From positions 1 to 7,484 of the forward strand of contig CABROF010000110.1 in NCBI GenBank assembly GCA_902472555.1: 7,484 bases of DNA, in the 5' to 3' direction. Origin of the DNA: UMGS1851 sp900555605. Lineage in GTDB: Bacteria; Bacillota; Clostridia; UBA1212; UBA1255. Shown here one piece after another: positions 1-5,838 of this stretch. The stretch's first letter is position 1. Each line of letters begins with the position of its first letter. Position numbers and translations under genes: made by a program. Under the pieces are notes generated by a model that ran no database searches, was not told the origin of the DNA, and saw only the letters and a program-made list of their open reading frames with translations.

Positions 1-246
1 AACACACACAACAGCCAACAGCAGGCACGCCGCCGCGGTAACCCATCTGCGCCGGATATACTGACGCTTCGCACGCTGCTGTGCTTTCCCGTATATGGTT
101 TGATCCATTTGCTTTTCTGCATATGCCTTTGCCGCGCGGCTCTCCGCGGGATCGGCATTGACAGCAGAAACGGAGAAATCCTTTAAAAGCATCTCTGTCT
201 CAGAGATACTCAGCTTCTCTAATATGTCAATCAGACTTTTGGCCAT
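1..246 (-). CDS. Putative membrane-anchored anti-sigma factor, N-terminal part (cut by window edge)
   Basis: Eighty-two codons are visible from an ATG at 246 and the frame is still open at base 1, so the C-terminal part lies outside. The product starts MAKSLIDILEKL, has a charged, probably cytoplasmic stretch of about 65 residues, then a basic patch (RQYIRRRW, about residues 61-68) and a hydrophobic run from about residue 69 (VTAAACLLLAVVCV) that looks like the start of a transmembrane helix. This N-in topology, together with the 20-base overlap with the preceding ECF sigma gene, fits a membrane anti-sigma factor that holds its cognate sigma at the membrane. I infer the role from context. No zinc-binding HxxxCxxC anti-sigma motif is visible in this part, so it is not an obvious ZAS-type protein. 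It may belong to the DUF4179-like anti-sigma group common in Clostridia, but the extracytoplasmic part needed to decide is missing. The start is well supported by a strong ribosome binding site. Confidence 0.7.
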   Translation of the reverse strand, partial: MAKSLIDILEKLSISETEMLLKDFSVSAVNADPAESRAAKAYAEKQMDQTIYGKAQQRAKRQYIRRRWVTAAACLLLAVVCV

Positions 247-802
247 GATCCACACCTCCTAAAGATCTTTTCAGCTTTTTCAGCGCACGATATACTCTTA
301 AATTCACTGCATTTTCAGAGAGCGAAAGTCGTTCTGCAACAGATTTACTGCTCTCCATCAGATAGTATCTGCGTATGATGATCTCCCGATCCGGTTCTCC
401 TAAGTTTTGGATTGCACTGAGCAGGGCCGCACGTTCCTCCTCCTTTTCCAGTTCTTCCTCTCCGCAGAAGCAATATGCGAGGCGGTCGCAGTCTGGCAAT
501 TCATCAAAGCAAATCTCTTCTCCCCGCGCGTTTTTACGGCGCAGCATATCCACCGACTGATTCTTGGCAATGACGCACAGATATGATTTTAAACTTCCTT
601 TTTTTAAATCAATTTTTTCCCGACTATTATACAGTCTTAGGAATGTATCACTGATGCATTCCTCAATATCTGATTTCGTCAAATGCGCTGTCAGCCGATT
701 CGAGATAATCGTATATACCAATCCCGTATACGTGTCCATAATCATTTTGATCCCCTGGTGCGGAGCTGTCTGCAGCATCCGTAAAAGTTCACTCTCCCGC
801 AT
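227..802 (-). CDS. ECF-type RNA polymerase sigma factor
   Basis: A 191-residue sigma-70 family protein of ECF size that would direct RNA polymerase to a dedicated promoter set. Region 2 covers about residues 18-90. It includes IEECISDTFLRLY (about 46-58, region 2.2) and LKSYLCVIAKNQSVDMLRRK (about 71-90, regions 2.3-2.4), matching the family's usual WLxxIAxNxxxDxLRR pattern. An acidic linker (about 100-123) leads to region 4 (about 122-180), with the helix-turn-helix around ESSKSVAERLSLSENAVNLRVYR. There is no extra C-terminal domain. I chose the ATG at 802 because AGGTG lies five bases upstream and ECF proteins usually begin close to this point. A GTG at 829 in the same frame would add nine residues (MLHETAGAN) and has AAAGGA eight bases before it, so it cannot be excluded. 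The gene overlaps the putative anti-sigma gene, the usual layout of an ECF switch, and a candidate ECF promoter lies just upstream. The inducing signal cannot be told from the sequence. Confidence 0.93.
   Translation of the reverse strand: MRESELLRMLQTAPHQGIKMIMDTYTGLVYTIISNRLTAHLTKSDIEECISDTFLRLYNSREKIDLKKGSLKSYLCVIAKNQSVDMLRRKNARGEEICFDELPDCDRLAYCFCGEEELEKEEERAALLSAIQNLGEPDREIIIRRYYLMESSKSVAERLSLSENAVNLRVYRALKKLKRSLGGVDHGQKSD
253..260 (-). promoter_or_regulatory. Strong ribosome binding site of the anti-sigma gene, inside the sigma gene
   Basis: AGGAGGTG on the minus strand lies six bases before the ATG at 246. It sits within the last codons of the sigma gene, whose stop (TGA, 227-229) is downstream of the anti-sigma start. 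This fixes the anti-sigma start and suggests coupled, near-equal production of the two proteins. Confidence 0.85.
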
Positions 803-851
803 ATTCGCACCTGCCGTTTCATGTAGCACATGAGATATCCTTTCAATTATT

Positions 852-879
852 AATACGCAAAAAAAATAAAAATCTTTCA
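852..879 (-). promoter_or_regulatory. Candidate ECF-type promoter of the sigma/anti-sigma operon
   Basis: On the minus strand TGAAAG (879-874) is followed by a 16-base, almost pure T spacer and CGTATT (857-852). The best-known ECF promoters of Firmicutes, such as those of Bacillus SigW, read TGAAAC, about 16 bases, CGTA, often with a T-rich spacer. Only the last base of the -35 differs. Transcription would start near 846, just ahead of the AAAGGA at 843-838. I infer that the sigma factor activates its own operon. Confidence 0.55.
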
Positions 880-886
880 GGAAACT

Positions 887-918
887 GGCATACAGCTATA
901 AATTTATAGCTGTATGCC
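887..918. repeat. Perfect 32-base inverted repeat (palindrome)
   Basis: The arm GGCATACAGCTATAAA (887-902) is followed with no spacer by its exact reverse complement (903-918). It lies between the end of the protease gene and the candidate ECF promoter, eight bases from the -35 element. As RNA it could form a stem of about 13 pairs closing a small A/T loop. It lacks an adjacent T-tract on the minus strand (the next T-run, 873-859, begins 13 bases further on), so it is not a standard intrinsic terminator. It could be a regulator binding site, a 3'-end stabilising hairpin or a backup terminator. Confidence 0.9.
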
Positions 919-930
919 GCATAATTTTCT

Positions 931-954
931 AAAAAGCATGAATAGCAACATGCT
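931..954 (-). terminator. Likely intrinsic terminator of the protease gene
   Basis: Three bases after the protease stop codon, the minus strand reads AGCATG, an eight-base loop, CATGCT, then a further run of T (about five in total). The six-pair stem is short and only half GC, so termination may be partial. The 32-base palindrome that follows may help. Confidence 0.6.
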
Positions 955-957
955 GTC

Positions 958-3900
958 TTAGTGGCTGAACCTCCGGATATTGCTATTAATTGTATTTTTG
1001 CAATAATCGCACAGCATTAGATTTTCTACAACATCTGGTGTTCCTTTATTGGCCCCATATATACAATCATCATTTTGTCCAGGCTTCAAGGGCCCCTTAT
1101 TATGGTCCTCCGCCATATACAAATGCCCAATCTCATGTATGACTGTCTGCTCCATCTTTACAATTGCCCTATGTTGTCCCGATATGATGATTTTTCCATA
1201 CGGCTTGCTTGTTAATCCGAATGTAACCGGCTTGCCGCTATTCGGGTCATATTCCCACAGATGGGCCCCGTCTTGTATATCACAGGTATAATGGCCGGTT
1301 AATAATATTTTAGCCGTATGATTTAGGTCGGGATTGGACATATAATGCAACATTTTACTAAGATTCTTATGATGGTATTCAGCACCTTCAGATGGGGGCT
1401 CATTTGTGCAATTATCGCCGCAGGCACAAGCCTGTCTGGCCAAATTTCCTTGCTGGCAGCGCATCTCCCCATTTGACATAGTCGTCTCCGGATATGATTC
1501 TACTTGATGATATCCATATGCAAGAATATCAGCGCCAAATCTTTCCTGATAAAAATCTCTCGCATTCTCAAATATTTCATACCGATTCCTGTAAAAGGAA
1601 TGATTCCTAAATGCTTTATCATAATTCACCTCAAGCCGCATGGTCAGATTCACCGGCTCCAGAATCCATTCGTCCAGATAGACATCATTATCCGAATAAT
1701 TTCGTTGCTCTAATATCACGCCGTTGCTTGACGAATTGGAAACCAGGGACGCGACCTTCTGTGGATTATTATTTTCTCCTGTTTTCGGAATCAGCTTTAC
1801 CGCTCCGCCTCCTGTGGAGACGGCCCTCCAGAAAAGTCCGTTCCCCTGCGACATGGCATCCTGTTTGATTTTTGCTCCGCTGGCAGTGGAATTGCCTTCC
1901 ACCCGCATATACAGCTTCGTCATTAAAGACTGTATCGTATAATATCCGCTTTGACGGTCCAGCTCAAATTTCCACACCTGCGTCGCCCCGAGATGCCCGG
2001 CCCATTGATGGAGCTGCGTTCCGGAGGCATAAGATTTCTCCAGAATATCTACATATTTATTCGTCTCCCTGTTTTTGATCCGATATAAGCCGTTGGCAGC
2101 GGCCGTTACCTGGATATCGATCTCCGCGGAAAGAGAGCGGTCATAGTAGGAAGCAACGGAGATCGTAGCAGTCCCCGGCGCCTTCGCCGTAATCACACCT
2201 TCCGCAGATACCTCCGCTACCCGTGGCGCGGAAGATTCCCAAACAGCTGTCTGTAAGATAAAATGAGGGCTGTATATCGCATGATCAAATTGTATCACAT
2301 CGCCTAAACCGAAATAACGGATATCATGATTGTATATCAAAGCCCCCTGGGGCGCCTGTTGAAGGAGTTCAAATGCCCAGCGGCAGCTAAGCTGGCTTTC
2401 CGTTCCGGCCCCACCCACCGCAATACCGGCCGAGCTCGTTGTAGAATTGCCGGAAACATATAGATACTGAAATCCGCTTCCCGTCTTAATCATATATGTA
2501 TCGGCGTTTGCATAATAAATTTCCCATTGCCCCGCTGCATTGACTCCGGTTAAAGTATCGCTGCCTTCAGAAGCAATTGCCGTAAGGTCGCCGGTGACCT
2601 GCAGCGCCATATTCGGCTTGTGCATGGGCCGCAGTGAATATTTGCCTTCACCGAGATAAAACACCTTCCAAAGCTGCGGCAGCTTTTGTTCTAAATCAGT
2701 GCCGGTATATTTGCTCCGTTGTTCCGTTGGGGACAGCTCGGCGATGGCGCTGTTCCGGACATTCATATATAAGCTGCTGTTATCATTTTTGATATAATAA
2801 ACCCCATTGCAAAGGGTAATATAAATTGTACAGAAATCAATTGCCACGGTACCGTCCGGTTTGTTAAAGCACGCATAAAAGGAGGCACGTCCGGCTTTGT
2901 TCGCGGATACGACTCCGCTGCTGCTGATAGAAGCATAGTTTGATGAATAGGTTCCCCATGTCACAGCCTTTCCCGCCGGACTTGTCTGTGCCTGCAGGCT
3001 GAAAACGGTTCCCTCATTTACGGAAGACATTGCCGGCTGTATAATTCGGATGGATTCCGTATATTGCATGGTGACAAACGGCAGCAGATTCGTATTCGTA
3101 TAGTTCGATGAATTAAATCCCTTTTTACGGGCCGGATCTGTCTCGTTTATATTTTTCAGCATAAATCCCTTATACGGATTATATGTTCCGCTCTTCCATC
3201 CCTTTACAAGCGCCGTTATGTTAAAATGCGCTGTTTCGTTATATGCCGGCGTTGCAGTAGACAGATACGTCGTGTAGCTGTTTCCCGACGTATTATTCCA
3301 GGTCGCCGTATTTTCACTCCAGGTATTTCCGTTAAACGCATATGCCATAATGGTTTCCGAAGGCGTACCGGTGGCCTCGTCTGCATGATAAGTCACATTT
3401 GTAATACTGTCTGCACTTAAACTCTGATACAGAGAACTGTTATACAGCCCTGGCAGCCTGACTAAAATTCTTCCGACCTTATAATTGCTGTCAGCATAGC
3501 CGGCGTGGTCAAACTGCCATGTTCCCGTAGCCAAATCCGGCTTTCCCGAATAGATTGTGGTATCTTCTATATAGGCCCTCGAATCCGCCGACCGGACGAT
3601 AAAATCAAACTCCAGATCTGACCAGTTGGCATTTGCCGACAAGGGATTCTCAATCGTAAGCGTCATCAGATAATCCTCTGCCTCGCGGACTGCTGAAACG
3701 GTAAGAGTCCCGGCAATCCCCATAAGGTTCTCATCATATACCACCGGCGTGCCGATTTCAATTCTTGTATCACTCTGTGCGTTTTCAGCAAGATAATAGC
3801 CGTAATCTGCTTCAAAAACCCGCATGCCGTTTGTCTGCAGCATAAATTGAAAAGATTGCTTTCCTCCTAAAGCAGCGTTCTCATCTCGTTTGATCTTGCA

Positions 3901-4524
3901 TTTGAGGCCCTGCAGCGTTGGGATATAAGAAATATCCGTGTCCATACCAGAGGCCTTTCTATATACCACAGTCTCCTTCGCACCGCTGGTCTGCAGCTGC
4001 GCGGCTTTGGTCTGCAGCGCTTTTTGTTTTGCTAAATGATTTGCATACGGCTGCAAAGCAATGCACAAATCTTGATAGGCTAATTGAACGCCGCGAAGGC
4101 CGAATGTTTTAGGGAAAAATGTTTTAACATCATTGTCCGCCACCTGATATTGAAACGCGTGGTTTGCCGAAAGCGCTGTGAGACGCAGGTCCTTATCCTT
4201 CACAAAGCCGTCTTCATCTACATATTTTACCGGCTGCGAAAAAATGTAAGCGGTTCTTGAGCCATCCTCATTTTTATAAATAATCGTGGACAGATCCGTT
4301 TCCAGCTCCACCATACGGCGGATATGCGTTTCCGCGGAGATATCGGAAGTTTTGATTATATAAGGCGTTTCCTGCAGCCGTTCAAACCTTTCCGTCCGGA
4401 AAACAGGTGCCGCTTGTTTTTGTTCCGCAGAATCTGCGGAATTCGCAAATCCAGTTAAATTGGAAAATATAACAAATAATAGCAAGACAGATAAAAAGCG
4501 ATATTGCAACTTACGGTAATGCAT
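958..4524 (-). CDS. Secreted multidomain zincin-like metalloprotease (DNRLRE, 2x Big2-ricin, C-terminal HExxH domain)
   Basis: A 1188-residue exported protein. The start is the ATG at 4524: AGGAG lies seven bases upstream and the product then opens with a clear signal peptide (MHYRKLQYR, then FLSVLLLFVIFSNLTGF, with likely cleavage near FANSA, about residue 28). Residues about 60-290 resemble the leader module of wall-associated or Rhs-type proteins (YIFSQPVKYVDEDGFVKDKD). About 305-490 is a DNRLRE-like domain. Big2 (Ig-like) modules lie at about 491-571 and 726-807, each followed by a ricin-type beta-trefoil at about 573-722 (GVYYIKN, LWKV) and 811-958 (GLYRIKN, VWKF), which probably bind glycans. 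Residues about 960-1188 form the putative protease, with HEIGHLYMAEDH at 1130-1141 (zinc ligands H1130 and H1134, catalytic E1131). No sortase, SLH or other surface anchor is seen, so it is probably released or held by its lectin-like modules. It has its own SigA promoter and a terminator, so it appears to be a single-gene unit. The substrate is unknown, and the domain calls are from pattern recognition only. Confidence 0.85.
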   Translation of the reverse strand: MHYRKLQYRFLSVLLLFVIFSNLTGFANSADSAEQKQAAPVFRTERFERLQETPYIIKTSDISAETHIRRMVELETDLSTIIYKNEDGSRTAYIFSQPVKYVDEDGFVKDKDLRLTALSANHAFQYQVADNDVKTFFPKTFGLRGVQLAYQDLCIALQPYANHLAKQKALQTKAAQLQTSGAKETVVYRKASGMDTDISYIPTLQGLKCKIKRDENAALGGKQSFQFMLQTNGMRVFEADYGYYLAENAQSDTRIEIGTPVVYDENLMGIAGTLTVSAVREAEDYLMTLTIENPLSANANWSDLEFDFIVRSADSRAYIEDTTIYSGKPDLATGTWQFDHAGYADSNYKVGRILVRLPGLYNSSLYQSLSADSITNVTYHADEATGTPSETIMAYAFNGNTWSENTATWNNTSGNSYTTYLSTATPAYNETAHFNITALVKGWKSGTYNPYKGFMLKNINETDPARKKGFNSSNYTNTNLLPFVTMQYTESIRIIQPAMSSVNEGTVFSLQAQTSPAGKAVTWGTYSSNYASISSSGVVSANKAGRASFYACFNKPDGTVAIDFCTIYITLCNGVYYIKNDNSSLYMNVRNSAIAELSPTEQRSKYTGTDLEQKLPQLWKVFYLGEGKYSLRPMHKPNMALQVTGDLTAIASEGSDTLTGVNAAGQWEIYYANADTYMIKTGSGFQYLYVSGNSTTSSAGIAVGGAGTESQLSCRWAFELLQQAPQGALIYNHDIRYFGLGDVIQFDHAIYSPHFILQTAVWESSAPRVAEVSAEGVITAKAPGTATISVASYYDRSLSAEIDIQVTAAANGLYRIKNRETNKYVDILEKSYASGTQLHQWAGHLGATQVWKFELDRQSGYYTIQSLMTKLYMRVEGNSTASGAKIKQDAMSQGNGLFWRAVSTGGGAVKLIPKTGENNNPQKVASLVSNSSSNGVILEQRNYSDNDVYLDEWILEPVNLTMRLEVNYDKAFRNHSFYRNRYEIFENARDFYQERFGADILAYGYHQVESYPETTMSNGEMRCQQGNLARQACACGDNCTNEPPSEGAEYHHKNLSKMLHYMSNPDLNHTAKILLTGHYTCDIQDGAHLWEYDPNSGKPVTFGLTSKPYGKIIISGQHRAIVKMEQTVIHEIGHLYMAEDHNKGPLKPGQNDDCIYGANKGTPDVVENLMLCDYCKNTINSNIRRFSH
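1102..1137 (-). other. Zinc-binding active-site motif HExxHxxxxxDH of the protease
   Basis: These codons give HEIGHLYMAEDH (residues 1130-1141). HExxH supplies two histidine ligands and the catalytic glutamate of zincins. The downstream D1140-H1141 pair sits where snapalysin-type metzincins have a third ligand (HExxHxxGxxDH), but the usual glycine is methionine here. A later NLML segment (about residues 1168-1171) could be the metzincin Met-turn. That last point is a guess. Confidence 0.75.
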
Positions 4525-4525
4525 C

Positions 4526-4608
4526 GTGATTCTCCTCTCCCTGTCACTCTTTTTTATGTATAAAGCAAGTCCGATCTTCAAGCGGTTTCACAGTCGCAAG
4601 GGAATCAC
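4526..4608 (-). promoter_or_regulatory. Protease mRNA leader: ribosome binding site and possible pairing that hides it
   Basis: AGGAG (4536-4532), seven bases before the ATG at 4524, is the ribosome binding site. The adjoining GAATCAC (4532-4526) is exactly complementary to GTGATTC further up the leader (4608-4602). After one mismatch, three more pairs (one G-U) extend the stem across AGGAG, with a loop of about 60 bases. Such pairing could hold down translation until something opens it. The ribosome binding site is firm. The switch idea is inference and no known riboswitch was recognised. Confidence 0.4.
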
Positions 4609-4671
4609 CGTCTCTCATATAAAATCAATTTCACGAATAAATTTTCTCACGTTTTTCCAGTAGATGTCATT

Positions 4672-4700
4672 ATTTTACAAAACCTCCGCCAGATTGTCAA
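4672..4700 (-). promoter_or_regulatory. SigA-type promoter of the secreted protease gene
   Basis: TTGACA (4700-4695), a spacer of exactly 17 bases and TAAAAT (4677-4672) on the minus strand form a near-consensus housekeeping promoter. It lies 40 bases past the AraC gene stop, with a predicted start near 4665 and a leader of about 140 bases before the ATG at 4524. It indicates that the protease is transcribed independently of the glycosidase and AraC genes. Confidence 0.8.
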
Positions 4701-4739
4701 CAGAAATTTTAACACGCCGGAACCGGCCGGGGCCGCGTC

Positions 4740-5816
4740 TCACACCCCGGTCAGCAGCCGTTTCAACGGCACCGCATAATTCCGGCGGTACTCCGCGGGC
4801 GTCATACCCATATGCTTTTTAAATACCCGGGAAAAATAAACCGGCGCATCATAGCCGAGGATGTCGGAAATTTCGCTGACCTTTTTGTCGCTGCGCGCCA
4901 GCATTTCGCAGGCCTTGGACAGCTTCACCTCCCGGAGCATATCCGTAAACGTATAGCCGGTGCTTTGTTTGATCAGTCTGCTGAGATACGGAACGGAATA
5001 GTTAAAATGCGCGGCCGTGTCTTTCAGCGTCACCTCTTGGAAGCGATCCCGGATATAATTTCGGATCGCGTACAGGATTTCAGCATTCGGCTCGTCATAT
5101 TCGGACAGGCCGGCAATGTCCCTCTGCTCGCGCAGCAGACAATAGAAGGCTTCCAGCAGCAGCGTTTTTTTCAGCGGGGAGCTGTATTCGTCCTTTACCA
5201 CCCCTTCGAGAAGCAAAGCCTCCAAAATACGGTTGAGCTTTTCGCTGCCCGCAGGAAAAAACAGATACCGGTACGCCCGGCCGCCTCTGAGCGATTTGCT
5301 GAGAAAAGAGGAAAGTATGTTTTCTTCGGATAGAAATTTTGAAAAGGTTCTGTCAAACGCCGATTTTTTAATCAGGATATTGGCTATGACGCTGTCGTCA
5401 AATATACCGATGGCGTGGCTGACATCCGGCGGTATGATACAGACGCTGCCGTCTGTCATGGCAAAAGAGGTTCCGTCCATATAATTGTATCCGGTCCCGC
5501 TGAGTACATAAATCATCTCATAAAAGCCGTGTACATGCTTAAACAGGGGATGATAGCGCATGTGCTTTGCCACTACAATATCATCGTCAAACGGATACCA
5601 CAGATCCCGCACCGCCTCCGGATTCTGCATTGGATTGACCTCCGGCCACCAATAATCCTCCGGCCGGGCGCCCTTTTCTATGATCTCCTGCCGCAGCGCC
5701 TGCAGACGTTCCGGGAAATGCGCCTGATCCGCTAAAATCTCATGATATCTCCGGTATACCAGTTCCGATTCGCTGTATATCTCAAAATAGTTTTTCAGCA
5801 CCTCGCTATGGATCAT
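4740..5816 (-). CDS. AraC-family transcriptional regulator with cupin sensor domain
   Basis: A 358-residue cytoplasmic DNA-binding regulator. About 80 N-terminal residues precede an AraC-type cupin (about 85-145: FKHVHGFYEMIYVLSGTG, with H94, H96, E100 and later H134), the usual small-molecule, often sugar, sensor. The C-terminal AraC/XylS domain spans about 244-348 with two helix-turn-helix units: VTLKDTAAHFNYSVPYLSRL, then the family signature around ISDILGYDAPVYFSRVFKKHMGMTPAEYRR. Length and order are normal for AraC proteins with an N-terminal sensor. It starts 22 bases after the stop of the GH78 gene, so the two are probably co-transcribed and the regulator probably responds to rhamnose or a rhamnoside-derived sugar. 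That ligand is inferred from the neighbour only. The ATG at 5816 has only a weak, distant ribosome binding site (GGAG, 11 bases away), so its translation may depend on ribosomes ending the preceding gene. No clear T-tailed terminator follows it. Confidence 0.93.
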   Translation of the reverse strand: MIHSEVLKNYFEIYSESELVYRRYHEILADQAHFPERLQALRQEIIEKGARPEDYWWPEVNPMQNPEAVRDLWYPFDDDIVVAKHMRYHPLFKHVHGFYEMIYVLSGTGYNYMDGTSFAMTDGSVCIIPPDVSHAIGIFDDSVIANILIKKSAFDRTFSKFLSEENILSSFLSKSLRGGRAYRYLFFPAGSEKLNRILEALLLEGVVKDEYSSPLKKTLLLEAFYCLLREQRDIAGLSEYDEPNAEILYAIRNYIRDRFQEVTLKDTAAHFNYSVPYLSRLIKQSTGYTFTDMLREVKLSKACEMLARSDKKVSEISDILGYDAPVYFSRVFKKHMGMTPAEYRRNYAVPLKRLLTGV

Positions 5817-5838
5817 AAAGCCGTCAGCTCCGTATTTA

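Noticed and set aside
227..829. Sigma factor start at the GTG at 829
   Set aside because: Not excluded, but the ATG at 802 fits the usual ECF N-terminus and has AGGTG five bases before it, so it was preferred.
4525..4581. Longer form of the protease starting at a TTG at 4581
   Set aside because: It would put 19 charged residues before the signal peptide, whereas the ATG at 4524 has a good ribosome binding site and leads straight into the signal peptide.
4544..4618. 24-codon frame in the protease leader (MRDGDSLATVKPLEDR and onward)
   Set aside because: There is no ribosome binding site before its ATG and nothing else to support it.
4716..4727. GCCGGAACCGGC inverted repeat after the AraC gene as a terminator
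   Set aside because: The loop would be only two bases and no T-tract follows on the minus strand. It may still weaken read-through, but it is not a recognisable intrinsic terminator.
4812..5333. Open frame of 173 codons on the plus strand
   Set aside because: It lies wholly antisense to the well-supported AraC gene, matches no family I recognise and has the composition expected of a shadow frame.
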